64,000 nt of DNA, from the NCBI GenBank assembly GCA_963795775.1, contig CAWCJL010000008.1, positions 372,001-436,000 of the forward strand, read 5' to 3'. Both the position numbers and the translations under genes were made by a program. Below are positions 42,215-51,438 of this stretch, in pieces. This DNA is from CAWCJL01 sp963795775 (GTDB lineage Bacteria > Acidobacteriota > Terriglobia > Terriglobales > Acidobacteriaceae). The notes beneath the pieces were generated by a model, which did no database searches, was not told the origin of the DNA, and was given only the letters and a program-made list of their open reading frames with translations. Numbering within the stretch: the first letter of the stretch is position 1; each line of letters opens with the position of its first letter.

Positions 42215-44044
42215 CTAGACCTGAGCCAGGTCCGGGGCAAATCTTTGCGTACTCTCCTGTTCGCAGGAATCCACGCGCCTCGGGAAATGCAGCACCTCGA
42301 TCACTTTGCGGTACAGCTCGGAACGCACCTGCGCCCGCTCCGGGGCCCGGGTGATATAGCGCACATTCACCTGAATCCCATCCGGCATAGGCCGCAGATC
42401 CACCGCAGGAGTGGCACGAAAGCTGCGCCGGCCGTGAGCATGAGTGGCGCGCTGCCAATCCCGCTCGGCGGCCGCCACGTCCTGCTCAGTCCGATCGCCC
42501 ACAATGCCCCGGATGATCTCCACCTTCTCGTAAGCCGCAGGGCCGGACGGCACGGTGACGCGCAGTTCGTCCCACAGCCACTGGCCAGCGGTAGAGAAGT
42601 TGAAGAAGCGGCCCTCGATCGCGTAGCCGTTCATGAAGGTAACGCGCCGGCCGGTGGGCTGGGCGGACTCGCTCCAACTGCCTGTCTCCAGAAGCACCGT
42701 CCGCATGATGCCCAGGTCGACCACCTCGCCGCTCACTCCGTTGATCTCGACCCAGTCGCCCACGCGCACCCCGTTCTTGCCGATGAGCACGAACCAGCCA
42801 AAGAAGGCGACGATGAAATCCTTCAACGCGACGGTGAGGCCTGCGGTGGCCAGTCCAATAATGGTGGGAGTCTGCCGCGGCACGCCGAAGAGCACCAGCA
42901 GGATGAGGCCGAGCCCCACGATCTGCAGCGCGACCGTGAGCACCATGCGAATGGTGTGCATACGGCGGCCGTGCGTGCCTCGGTCAAACCAGCGGCGGAT
43001 CCAGGTATCTGCAGCAAGCAGAAAGGCAAACAGCGCAAGCACCACGGCAAGCATGCGCAATATGCGATGCAATACGGTCTTGCGCTGGGAAAGGACAAGG
43101 GCCTTCCACCGGCCGTAGATGTCCGCTAGTTCCTGCTGGTCGTGGATCCTCTTGTCCAACTGCGCGAGCGTGGTGCGCTGGCTGGCCATGGCGTGCAGCG
43201 CGCTGATCGCGTCGGCATGGTCGGCGGTTGCGCTGTCCGCAGCGTCCGGGCTCGCGCTGGTGGCACTTGCCGGTGCGGGAAGCGTCTGGGCTTCCGCCCG
43301 TGTTTCCAGGGCCTCATGCTCGGCATCCAGTTGGCGGGCTGCAATGGTGGCGGCCGCGCGCGCGGCCTCCAGCTCCGCCGCACGGCTCCCCAGCGCGAAG
43401 TAGGCGCGCAGTTTGCCCGGCAGTGTGCGCAGGCTCTGCGGCGATTCCATCTCTTCCGCTTCGGTATTCGCCGGCGTGTTGCCGGAAAGCTTCTGCACCG
43501 CCTCATGCTGGTCGAGAGCCTGCTGGATCTTCGCCCTGCGATCGCCGCCCAGGCGAACCAGATCCTGCTGTAAATCTTCAAGCTCGTCCTCATCGAGCGC
43601 GAGCTGTGCTTCTGCCAGGGCGGTATTGCCGCTCGCTGCGGGAGCGCCCTTGAGCAGGTCCGTTTCCTGCTGCACCCGCTGCGTGAGCACGCCGATTCTC
43701 TTTGCTGTCGCGAGCGCTGCGCCCGTCAGCCGGGGCGCATTCTCCGTGGCCTGCCGCAGCGCCTGCGCGAAGGCCTGGTCCACCTCATGATCGGCAATCT
43801 GAGCCGCCTGCCGCGCATATTCCACCTCCGGGGGAGTCGCCGCCTCCGCTGCCAGCAGGCGTGCCGTTTCAAGCGGCTTCTGATCCACCAGCCCGGCGGT
43901 GTTGAGCAAGGGCGGCGGCGCGTGTGACTCCAGCGAGGCGTCGCCACCACGCGTGAGAAAGACGCCGGTGATGAGCGCGGCCAGCAACAGCGCAGTGGCG
44001 GCAAATGCAAGGGTTCGGCCCGGGTGCCGGTGTGAATTGGTCAT
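42215..44044 (-). CDS. MscS-family mechanosensitive channel
   Basis: A 609-residue membrane protein. An N-terminal signal or anchor (about 12-28) is followed by a long alpha-helical, alanine/glutamate-rich extracytoplasmic region (about 40-320) likely to form coiled coils. About four transmembrane helices follow, then the MscS pore and beta domain with GLATAGLTVALKDF and NGVRVGDWVEINGVSGEV. The C-terminal mixed domain contains VNVRYITRAPERAQVRSELY (shown in part: VNVRYITRAPE). The ATG at 44044 is preferred to one at 44095. It should release solutes on hypo-osmotic shock. Confidence 0.88.
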   Translation of the reverse strand: MTNSHRHPGRTLAFAATALLLAALITGVFLTRGGDASLESHAPPPLLNTAGLVDQKPLETARLLAAEAATPPEVEYARQAAQIADHEVDQAFAQALRQATENAPRLTGAALATAKRIGVLTQRVQQETDLLKGAPAASGNTALAEAQLALDEDELEDLQQDLVRLGGDRRAKIQQALDQHEAVQKLSGNTPANTEAEEMESPQSLRTLPGKLRAYFALGSRAAELEAARAAATIAARQLDAEHEALETRAEAQTLPAPASATSASPDAADSATADHADAISALHAMASQRTTLAQLDKRIHDQQELADIYGRWKALVLSQRKTVLHRILRMLAVVLALFAFLLAADTWIRRWFDRGTHGRRMHTIRMVLTVALQIVGLGLILLVLFGVPRQTPTIIGLATAGLTVALKDFIVAFFGWFVLIGKNGVRVGDWVEINGVSGEVVDLGIMRTVLLETGSWSESAQPTGRRVTFMNGYAIEGRFFNFSTAGQWLWDELRVTVPSGPAAYEKVEIIRGIVGDRTEQDVAAAERDWQRATHAHGRRSFRATPAVDLRPMPDGIQVNVRYITRAPERAQVRSELYRKVIEVLHFPRRVDSCEQESTQRFAPDLAQV

Positions 44045-44183
44045 CGATTGGGTTGGAACTTCTACTCCTGTGCAGACTCGGCGTGCGCTCCGCAACCTGC
44101 TTCAGCAACGGCCAGCCTTCCCTCCATGTTGCCACGGCCGTACCCGGGCATACATCACCCGAAAGAGCCATCGCCGCCCGCAT

Positions 44184-44212
44184 TTGCTTCCCTCTACCCC
44201 GTCCCCTAGACT
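44184..44212 (+). promoter_or_regulatory. Possible promoter of the larA-like/uxaE operon
   Basis: TTGCTT (44184-44189) and TAGACT (44207-44212) are separated by 17 bases and end 14 bases before the ATG at 44227. The match is moderate and the leader would be very short. Confidence 0.5.
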
Positions 44213-44226
44213 GCAGGCAAGCAGGC

Positions 44227-45531
44227 ATGAGCACTTTCCTCAGTATCGGATCGCCAGACACCGACCTTGGGCCGGAGGAGATTCGCGAACTGCTGAGCAG
44301 CGCTCTAGGCGCTCTGGGGCGGCGACGTCGCGTGCTTGCCGTGCCTCCGGATGCCACGCGACTGCATTCCGGCGCCGGCGAGCTCACGCGTTATGCATGC
44401 GACTTCTACGGCGATGCCTTTGCCGCCGTGCTTCCCGCCCTGGGCACTCACTCGCCCATGACCCCGGCACAGATGGACGCCATGTTCCCCGGCGTGCCGC
44501 ATGCGCTCTTTCACGCGCACCACTGGCGCACGGACGTCACCACACTCGGTGAAGTGCCGGCAGAGTTTGTGCGCGAGCAGTCGGAAGGCCAGCTTGACTA
44601 CGCGTGGCCCGCGCAAGTGAATCGACTGCTGGTGGAAGGCGGCTTCGACCTGGTGCTCTCTATCGGCCAGGTAGTGCCTCACGAGGTCATTGGGATGGCG
44701 AACCACAGCAAGAACATCCTCATCGGCACGGGCGGGGCGGAAAGCATCAACCGCAGCCATTACCTCGGCGCCGTCTATGGGATGGAGCGCATCATGGGCC
44801 GGGCCGACACGCCGGTGCGCCGGGTGCTGCGTTACGCGGCGGATCACTTTTTGCGCGACGTGCCGATCGCGTACGTGCTCACCGTGCTGAGCCGCCGCCC
44901 GGAAGGCGGATTGGCGGTTCGCGGTCTCTTCATCGGCGATGATTATGCATGCTTTGAGCAGGCCGCGGCGCTCAGCCTCCGGGTGAATTTCACCATGCTG
45001 GACCAACCCCTGCGCAAGGTGGTTGTGTACCTCGATCCGCGCGAATTCAAGAGCACCTGGCTCGGGAACAAGGCCATTTATCGTACGCGTATGGCACTGG
45101 CCGACGGCGCCGAGTTGCTAATCCTCGCGCCCGGCGTGCGCGAGTTCGGAGAGGATCCGGAAATCGATGCGCTGATTCGCCGCTTCGGGTACCACGGCAC
45201 GGCACACACACTGGAGGCGGTGCAGCAGAACCCGTCCCTGGCGCACAACCTGAGCGCCGCCGCACACCTCATCCACGGCTCATCCGAAGGACGTTTCGAG
45301 ATTACCTACAGCCCTGGCGGCCTTTCACGCGATGCAATCGAACAAGTCGGCTATCGGTATGCCGACCTCGCTCAATCGCTCCAGACCTACAGGCCAGACA
45401 AGCTGACCGACGGCTTCAATACCGTGAACGGTGAAGAGATCTTTTATGTCTCCAACCCGGGTCTCGGGCTCTGGAGCACGCGGCAGCGCTTTCAAGACCA
45501 GCAGACGCGAAGGAGGGATCATGAGCAATGA
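44227..45531 (+). CDS. LarA-family nickel-pincer racemase/epimerase (DUF2088)
   Basis: A 434-residue homologue of lactate racemase LarA, which uses a nickel-pincer nucleotide to move hydride on 2-hydroxy acids. Residues matching the LarA active site are in place: PDATR (Arg45), GTHS (His75), PHEV (His152), HSKN (Lys162, the position that holds the cofactor) and RSHY (His178). It is therefore likely active. The family includes racemases and epimerases for lactate, malate and sugar acids, so the substrate cannot be read from sequence. It is first in an operon with a UxaE-family epimerase, whose start overlaps its stop. The cofactor genes larB, larC and larE are not in the window. Confidence 0.87.
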   Translation: MSTFLSIGSPDTDLGPEEIRELLSSALGALGRRRRVLAVPPDATRLHSGAGELTRYACDFYGDAFAAVLPALGTHSPMTPAQMDAMFPGVPHALFHAHHWRTDVTTLGEVPAEFVREQSEGQLDYAWPAQVNRLLVEGGFDLVLSIGQVVPHEVIGMANHSKNILIGTGGAESINRSHYLGAVYGMERIMGRADTPVRRVLRYAADHFLRDVPIAYVLTVLSRRPEGGLAVRGLFIGDDYACFEQAAALSLRVNFTMLDQPLRKVVVYLDPREFKSTWLGNKAIYRTRMALADGAELLILAPGVREFGEDPEIDALIRRFGYHGTAHTLEAVQQNPSLAHNLSAAAHLIHGSSEGRFEITYSPGGLSRDAIEQVGYRYADLAQSLQTYRPDKLTDGFNTVNGEEIFYVSNPGLGLWSTRQRFQDQQTRRRDHEQ

Positions 45532-46804
45532 CCTGCGGCTTCCCCGATTTTCCATCGGGGTCGGCGACCGGTTCGCGCAGGAAGCCGAGGCGCAACTGGC
45601 CGCCTGTATCGAGGCTGCACGGGCCGGCGTGGAGATTGCGCCGGTTTGGAACAAGTCGAACCGCGAGCACACCATCATCGGTTCCGGACCGCAAAGCACA
45701 CGCGAAGCAGCCGACGAGGCGGTAAAGGCGCTGGGCTGGAGCGGCCCCTATTTCTGCGATGCCGACCATGTGAACCTGAATACCGTGGATCGCTTCCTGG
45801 CGCCCTGTGACTTCTTCACCATCGATGTCGCGGAGCAGATCGGCCAGCCCGCAGATGAGCGACGCGTGCGCGACTTCATCGGACAGCACCCGGAACTCCG
45901 GGGCGAGCGGGAAATCGCGGGGCTGGGGAAGGTCTCGATTTCGTCCAGCTTCCTGGAAGAAACCGCGCGCAAGTATCTCGCCGCCGTCGAGCATGCGGCC
46001 GCGATCTACGCGAAAATCGAAAGCGCCAAGGGCAAGGGGCGCTTCATCACCGAGATATCGATGGACGAGACCAACGCACCGCAGACGCCAGTGGAGTTGC
46101 TCATCATCCTGGCCGCGATCGCCGATACCGGTGTGCCCATCCAGACCATCGCGCCTAAGTTCACGGGCCGCTTCAACAAGGGCGTCGACTATGTGGGAGA
46201 CCTGGAGCAGTTCAGCCGCGAGTTCTCCGACGATATCGTGGTCATCGCCCATGCCGTCCAGCACTACGGTCTTCCGGACAGTCTGAAACTCAGTGTTCAC
46301 TCCGGCAGCGACAAATTCTCGATTTATGCCCCCATGCATCGGATTCTTCAGCAGCACCAGGCGGGTGTGCACCTGAAGACTGCCGGCACCACCTGGCTGG
46401 AGGAGATAATCGGGTTGGCGGAAGCGGGCGGAGCCGGCCTGTCGCTTGCGAAAGAAATCTATGCGGAAGCCTATGCGCACCGCGAGGAGCTGTGCGCCCC
46501 ATATGCAACCGTGATCGATATCAATCCTGCCGCGCTTCCGCGGCCGGAGGACGTGAACCAGTGGACGGCAGAGCAGTTCACCGCCGCCCTGCGGCACGTG
46601 CCGAGCAATCCCGCGTACAACAGCAGCTTCCGCCAACTTCTGCACGTGGGCTTCAAGATCGCCGCCAGGCAGGGTGCGCGCTATATCGACCTCCTCCGGG
46701 CCAATCGGGACGTAGTTGCGAAGAATGTTACGGAAAACCTCTATCGCCGCCACATTCAGCCGCTCTTTTTTGGTAGTTCGGCAGACGGCGCCATCACGGC
46801 ATAA
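45521..46804 (+). CDS. uxaE: UxaE-family tagaturonate epimerase-like protein
   Basis: UxaE in Thermotoga converts D-tagaturonate to D-fructuronate. This 427-residue protein shares family blocks: CDADHVNL, DFFTIDV, ISMDETNAPQTP, KGVDYVGDLEQFSREF, SVHSGSDKFSIY and LKTAGTTWLEE; the His/Asp/Glu residues in them are probable metal ligands. A perfect AAGGAGG lies before the ATG at 45521, which overlaps the previous gene by 11 bases. No uxaC, uxaB, uxuA or kdgA is seen nearby, so a hexuronate route is incomplete here, and another keto-sugar-acid substrate is possible. Confidence 0.85.
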   Translation: MSNDLRLPRFSIGVGDRFAQEAEAQLAACIEAARAGVEIAPVWNKSNREHTIIGSGPQSTREAADEAVKALGWSGPYFCDADHVNLNTVDRFLAPCDFFTIDVAEQIGQPADERRVRDFIGQHPELRGEREIAGLGKVSISSSFLEETARKYLAAVEHAAAIYAKIESAKGKGRFITEISMDETNAPQTPVELLIILAAIADTGVPIQTIAPKFTGRFNKGVDYVGDLEQFSREFSDDIVVIAHAVQHYGLPDSLKLSVHSGSDKFSIYAPMHRILQQHQAGVHLKTAGTTWLEEIIGLAEAGGAGLSLAKEIYAEAYAHREELCAPYATVIDINPAALPRPEDVNQWTAEQFTAALRHVPSNPAYNSSFRQLLHVGFKIAARQGARYIDLLRANRDVVAKNVTENLYRRHIQPLFFGSSADGAITA

Positions 46805-46812
46805 GGACTCCC

Positions 46813-47589
46813 ATGGAAGAAGCATCCCTGCAACTGAACGGCAAAACGGCGGTCGTGCTCGGCGGAACGGCCGGCATTGGACACGCGCTCAGCCTGGGCC
46901 TCGCGAGGGCAGGAGCCGATGTCGTCGCTTCCGGACGGCGCAGCGAGCATGTGGAACAGGTCGCCGGCGAACTCGAAGCGCTTGGCCGGAAGACACTTCG
47001 GCAGACTGCCGATGTACGCGATCGCGCTTCACTCGAGGAGCTATGCCGCAAGGTGCTCGCGCAATTTGGCGCGGTGGACATCCTGGTGAACTGCGCCGGA
47101 CAGATCAAGCGCGCACCCACGCTCACCTTCCCGGAAGACCTCTGGGAAAGCATTCTGGACACGAATCTGACCGGCACGCTGCGTGCCTGTCAGATCTTCG
47201 GCGCTCCCATGCTCGAGCGCGGCAGCGGGCGCATCATCAACATCGCCTCGCTGAACACTTTTGTATCACTCGCAGAGGTTGCCGCGTATGCCGCCAGCAA
47301 GGCGGGCGTGGCCGCGCTCACGCGTTCGCTGGCCGTGGAATGGTCGAAACGCGGCGTGCTGGTCAATGCGATTGCGCCAGGTGTTTTCCGCACTGCCTTA
47401 AATGCAGAACTGCTGGACAGCACCGAACGCGGCCGCGAGCTGCTGATGCGCACGCCGATGGGCCGTTTCGGAAAGACGGAAGAGCTGATCGGCGCAGCCG
47501 TTTACCTTGCCTCCGATGCCTCTTCGTTTGTGACCGGCCAGGTTCTCGTGGTGGATGGAGGCTTTCTGGCGAGCGGCGTGAATCAATAG
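46813..47589 (+). CDS. SDR oxidoreductase, KduD-like
   Basis: A 258-residue classical short-chain dehydrogenase. It has GGTAGIGH (17-24) for the cofactor, VNCAG, IASLNTF for the serine, YAASKAG for Tyr/Lys, and VVDGGFLASG at the C-terminus, the last being frequent in KduD/gluconate-5-dehydrogenase-type enzymes. The gene begins nine bases after the UxaE-family stop, so it belongs to the same operon. It probably oxidises or reduces the sugar acid produced by the two epimerases. Substrate unknown. Confidence 0.85.
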   Translation: MEEASLQLNGKTAVVLGGTAGIGHALSLGLARAGADVVASGRRSEHVEQVAGELEALGRKTLRQTADVRDRASLEELCRKVLAQFGAVDILVNCAGQIKRAPTLTFPEDLWESILDTNLTGTLRACQIFGAPMLERGSGRIINIASLNTFVSLAEVAAYAASKAGVAALTRSLAVEWSKRGVLVNAIAPGVFRTALNAELLDSTERGRELLMRTPMGRFGKTEELIGAAVYLASDASSFVTGQVLVVDGGFLASGVNQ

Positions 47590-47626
47590 CTGAAGCTCAA
47601 ACTACGGCCCGTCGCACCGGCGCTCG

Positions 47627-48016
47627 TCACGCGGACTCAAGCAGAACGTTCGCGTACTGCGTGGTGTCGCCGGTGCGAATCAGCCCGGTGGCTGCGGGAA
47701 TACGCCTCTTGAAGACGACATGCGGCTCATAGCTCAGCGATATCCCTTGGAGAACATCGGTCATCGTTTGCAGCGTGGCTGCCGAGTTGTGCGCTCGAAA
47801 CTCCTCCGCCATCCACGCATGTCCAGCCTGGAAGTTGGCCAGCACGGCACGCAGCACATCGATCACGCGCGGTATGTCATCCACCAGCGAAATATCTACG
47901 ATCTCCAGGCCCGGCCACGACGGGAATCCGCGGTCGGCAATCACCAGGGTGTTGGTGTGCCGCACGCGGCTAAGCAACGCATTGATGGAAGGATTCAGAA
48001 TGCCGGTCTTGAGCAC
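47627..48016 (-). CDS. RbsD/FucU family sugar mutarotase
   Basis: RbsD/FucU proteins interconvert sugar anomers and forms. This 129-residue protein starts at GTG 48016 (VLKTGILNPSI), with GGAG upstream; an in-frame GTG at 48040 is the alternative. It carries His20 (RVRHTNTL) and Asp28 (VIADRG) at the positions of the RbsD catalytic residues, and RTGDTTQYANVLL at the C-terminus. Between a UxaE operon and an L-fuconate operon, L-fucose mutarotation is the best guess. It is transcribed against both. Confidence 0.85.
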   Translation of the reverse strand: MLKTGILNPSINALLSRVRHTNTLVIADRGFPSWPGLEIVDISLVDDIPRVIDVLRAVLANFQAGHAWMAEEFRAHNSAATLQTMTDVLQGISLSYEPHVVFKRRIPAATGLIRTGDTTQYANVLLESA

Positions 48017-48129
48017 GACACGTTCTCCAGCCTGAACCACGCAGGCGAGAGGAGGTTAGCACACTGGGCTTTCCTCAAGGCGCACGCTCTGTATTCTCAG
48101 CCAGTCTCGATCAGTTGGGTCGGCGTGGC

Positions 48130-48158
48130 TTGCACCGCGCGAGGTGAGCCGTTAATGT
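48130..48158 (+). promoter_or_regulatory. Predicted promoter of the L-fuconate operon
   Basis: TTGCAC (48130-48135) and TAATGT (48153-48158) have a 17-base spacing and lie 38 bases before the ATG at 48197. The 180-base spacer between divergent genes has no clear operator palindrome. Confidence 0.55.
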
Positions 48159-48196
48159 AACTAGCGAACGCGGGCGGCGCGTCATCTCTGCGTCAC

Positions 48197-49327
48197 ATGC
48201 GCGAACGCCGAAACGAAATCATGTTCGAAACCAACGAAGAAAACTCGCGGGGGGCCGCGCCGCTTCCCCGGCACCCACGCCCGATAGTGGTGGTCGGAGC
48301 CGGCGGTATCGCGCGCGATGCTCATTTGCCGGCTTACCGTAAGGGTGGCCTGCCGGTGATCGCAGTGGTCGATAGGGACGTGGATCGAGCCCGCTCGCTG
48401 GCCGAGGCGTTCGGGATTGAACTCTCCGGCGACTCTCTCGGGAAGATTCTTCCAGTCGCCGGAACGCAATGCGTGTTCGATGTAGCCGTGCCGGCCAGCG
48501 CAACCCTCTCCGTTCTGCAGCAATTACCGGACGGTGCCTGCGTGCTCATGCAGAAGCCGATGGGCGAGACACTGGCCGAAGCGGAAGCCATTCTGGCGCT
48601 CTGTCGCGCGAAGCGCCTCATCGCCGCGGTGAACTTTCAATTGCGCTGGTCCCCGAACATGATCGCGGCCCGTGCACTGTTCGATGCCGGCGTGCTCGGG
48701 TCACTCCACGATATGGAAGTGCAGGTAAGCACGCATACGCCCTGGGAGCTTTGGCCATTTCTGAGGGCGACACCGCGACTGGAGATCGCATACCACAGCA
48801 TCCATTACATCGATCTCGTGCGCTCCTGGCTGGGGGAGCCGGAGCGCGTGCACGCAAAGACGGTGCGGAATCCGCTCACGCCGGAGTTGGCCGGGACGCG
48901 GAGCGTTATTATCCTCGACTACGGCGAGTGGACGCGCGCTTACATCGCAACCCATCATTCGCAGACCTTCAGCCCCCAGCACCAGCACAGCTATGTGCAA
49001 TGGGAAGGCAGCAAGAACGCGATGCGCGCGCGCATGGGCGTCAATCTCGATTATCCCAAGGGCCTGCCCGACACGCTTGAGCTCTTCCGCGATCCCGAAC
49101 CGCACAGTGCTGCCGCAAAGAAACCCGAGCCAGTGCAGATTCCCCTCGCGGGCAACTGGTTTCCGGATGCATTCATCGGCTCCATGGCTTCGCTGCAGCG
49201 ATTCGCGAATGGTGAAACGGACGTGCTTCCCACCAGCGTGGAGGACGCAATCAAGACCATGCGCGTGGTAGAAGCTGCCTATCTCGACTCCGAACGCGGA
49301 GGCGAGGCGATCCTGCTGCCGAAATGA
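48197..49327 (+). CDS. Gfo/Idh/MocA family oxidoreductase
   Basis: A 376-residue NAD(P)-dependent sugar oxidoreductase. The Rossmann turn is VVVGAGGIARDAHL (about 31-44), MQKPMGETLAEAE carries the EKP-like motif with Gln for Glu, and YHSIHYIDLVRSWLG holds the histidine expected near the active site. The start may be the ATG at 48197 or 48221. It is the first gene of a four-gene operon in which each start overlaps the preceding stop by four bases. A role as L-fucose (or related 6-deoxy sugar) 1-dehydrogenase is plausible. Confidence 0.86.
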   Translation: MRERRNEIMFETNEENSRGAAPLPRHPRPIVVVGAGGIARDAHLPAYRKGGLPVIAVVDRDVDRARSLAEAFGIELSGDSLGKILPVAGTQCVFDVAVPASATLSVLQQLPDGACVLMQKPMGETLAEAEAILALCRAKRLIAAVNFQLRWSPNMIAARALFDAGVLGSLHDMEVQVSTHTPWELWPFLRATPRLEIAYHSIHYIDLVRSWLGEPERVHAKTVRNPLTPELAGTRSVIILDYGEWTRAYIATHHSQTFSPQHQHSYVQWEGSKNAMRARMGVNLDYPKGLPDTLELFRDPEPHSAAAKKPEPVQIPLAGNWFPDAFIGSMASLQRFANGETDVLPTSVEDAIKTMRVVEAAYLDSERGGEAILLPK

Positions 49328-50134
49328 GCGGGGCAGATGAAGTTATGCTCGATGTAAAGGACAGATCTGCGATGACAGAAGAGCGCGATCAGTTTTACCG
49401 GCTTGACAGAAAGACGGCACTGGTCACCGGGGGGGCGAGCGGCATCGGCGCTGCCACGTGCAAGCGGTTGGCCGCCGCCGGGGCGCAGGTCTGGATTACA
49501 GACGTCAACCTGGCTGCCGCCCAGGGCCTGGCTGCCACATTGCCCGGAGCGCAAGCAGCGCGCATGGACGTGACCAGTGCGGCCTCTATTGCACAAGCCA
49601 TCGCGCCCATCAGCCGACTGGATATCCTGGTGAACAATGCCGGTATCGGGCTGGTGGGCACCATCGAAAATACGGCGGAGGCCGATTTTAATCGTGTAAT
49701 GACGGTCAACGTGAACTCCGTCTTCCTGGTCACGCAGGCTGCGCTTCCGTTGCTGCTCACGGCCAAAGGGATCCATCGTGAACATCGGCTCGGTTGCGGG
49801 CCTCGTCGGCATCAAGCAGCGCTTTGCCTATTCCGCCAGCAAGGGCGCGGTCGTTGCTATGACCCGGCAGCTTGCCGTGGACTACCCCAAGCAACTGCGC
49901 GTGAACTGCATTGCGCCGGGAACCGTGCAGTCGCCCTTTGTCGAGGGCTATCTCGAGAAGTACCACGCGCACGAGAAAGAAAAAATCCGGGCCGAGTTAG
50001 TCGCGCGCCAGCCTATTGGACGACTTGGCACGCCGGAGGATGTGGCCGGGCTGGTGCACTACCTCTGCTCGGACGAGGCCTCGTTCATGACCGGCTCCGT
50101 GATTACCATTGACGGCGGCTGGACCGCAGCATGA
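49324..50134 (+). CDS. SDR, probable 2-keto-3-deoxy-L-fuconate dehydrogenase, frameshifted
   Basis: A classical SDR: VTGGASGIGAAT for the cofactor, LVNNAGIG, then after the break NIGSVAGL, YSASKGAV with Tyr/Lys, and ITIDGGWTAA at the end. The frame changes at AAAGGG (49768-49770); one extra G separates LLLTAKG from SIVNIGSVAG. Restored length is 269 residues, or 253 from an ATG at 49372 that looks more natural. The gene overlaps both neighbours by four bases (ATGA). From its place before fuconate dehydratase it probably oxidises C4 of 2-keto-3-deoxy-L-fuconate; this is inference from the known pathway. Confidence 0.87.
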
Positions 50135-51438
50135 GGGACGATCCCCTGATCACCCGCGTGCGCGTGCTGGATCTGCGCTTCCCCACCTCACGCCAGAGCA
50201 TCGGCTCGGATGCAGTAAACAAGGCACCGGATTACTCCGCGGCCTACTGCATTCTGGAAACAGACAGCGATCTCACTGGCTTCGGCCTCACCTTCACTCT
50301 GGGCCGCGGCACTGAGTTGTGCGTCGCGGCGGTAAAGTACCTGGCGCGCTTTGTCGAGGGGCGGCGCCTGAGTGCCCTTACGGACGATCTGTGCGCCTTC
50401 TCGCGCCAGCTCACAGGCGACGACCAGTTCCGCTGGCTAGGGCCCGAAAAGGGCGTTATCCATCTTGCCGCCGCTGCGCTCATCAACGCTGTGTGGGACC
50501 TGTATGCCCGGCAGCAGAATAAGCCACTGTGGCGGGTACTGTGCGAGATGACACCCGAGGATCTGCTCCGCGTCATTGACTTCCGCTATATCGCGGATGC
50601 GCTCTCGCCCGAAGCCGCGCTCGACTTGCTTCGCGCTCGCCAGGAGGGCAAAGCCGGACGCCTGCAGGAGGTAGAAGAACGCGGCATTCCCGCCTACACC
50701 ACGTCCGTCGGCTGGTTCGGCTTTTCAGACGAGCAGGTTCGGCAACTTTGCCGGGAGGCCATCGCGGCTGGCTGGCAACACTTTAAACTTAAGGTCGGCG
50801 GCGACCCTACCGATGATCTTCGCCGTGCGCGCCTGGTCCGCAGTGAGATCGGCCCCAACCGCGCCTTGATGATGGATGCCAACCAGCGCTGGGGCGTGGA
50901 GGAAGCCATCGTACGCACACGCACGCTCGCGGAAGTGAACCCGTGGTGGATGGAGGAGCCGACCAGCCCCGATGACATCCTCGGGCATGCACGGATTCGT
51001 CAGGCGGTCGCGCCCGTGCGCGTGGCCACGGGTGAGCATTGCCAGAACGCGGTCGTGTTCAAGCAGTTGTTCCAGGCGAAGGCCATCGATATCTGCCAAA
51101 TTGACAGTTGCAGACTCGCGGGAGTGAATGAAAACATCGCCGTCATCCTGATGGCCGCGCACTTCGGCGTGCCAGTCTGTCCGCATGCCGGCGGCGTCGG
51201 GCTATGCGAATACGTCCAGCATCTCGCGGCATTCGATTACGTCTGTGCCTCCGGTTCTGCGGAGGGGCGGGTGACCGAGTATGTTGACCACCTGCATGAA
51301 CATTTCGTGGACCCCGTACGGATACGGGATGCGCATTACATTCTGCCGGAGCGGCCCGGCTACAGCGTGGAAATGCACGCGGCCACGCTGGACGAGTATG
51401 TCTATCCCGAGGGAAAAATTTGGAGGGCATTGCAGTGA
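50131..51438 (+). CDS. L-fuconate dehydratase (enolase superfamily)
   Basis: It dehydrates L-fuconate to 2-keto-3-deoxy-L-fuconate. The 435-residue protein has all enolase-superfamily active-site residues: Lys219 and Lys221 (FKLKVGG), Asp249 (MMDANQRW), Glu275 (WMEEPTSP), Glu302 (TGEHCQN) and His352 (CPHAGGVGL). As I recall the Xanthomonas enzyme, these numbers differ by one or less. The N-terminus VRVLDLRFPTS also matches the FucD/ENOSF1 group. It is the most specific marker of an L-fucose route in this region. Start and stop overlap the neighbouring genes by four bases. Confidence 0.93.
   Translation: MRDDPLITRVRVLDLRFPTSRQSIGSDAVNKAPDYSAAYCILETDSDLTGFGLTFTLGRGTELCVAAVKYLARFVEGRRLSALTDDLCAFSRQLTGDDQFRWLGPEKGVIHLAAAALINAVWDLYARQQNKPLWRVLCEMTPEDLLRVIDFRYIADALSPEAALDLLRARQEGKAGRLQEVEERGIPAYTTSVGWFGFSDEQVRQLCREAIAAGWQHFKLKVGGDPTDDLRRARLVRSEIGPNRALMMDANQRWGVEEAIVRTRTLAEVNPWWMEEPTSPDDILGHARIRQAVAPVRVATGEHCQNAVVFKQLFQAKAIDICQIDSCRLAGVNENIAVILMAAHFGVPVCPHAGGVGLCEYVQHLAAFDYVCASGSAEGRVTEYVDHLHEHFVDPVRIRDAHYILPERPGYSVEMHAATLDEYVYPEGKIWRALQ

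Noticed and set aside
45416..46825. Minus-strand frame of 469 codons
   Set aside because: It mirrors the UxaE-family gene, which has a perfect ribosome-binding site and family motifs.
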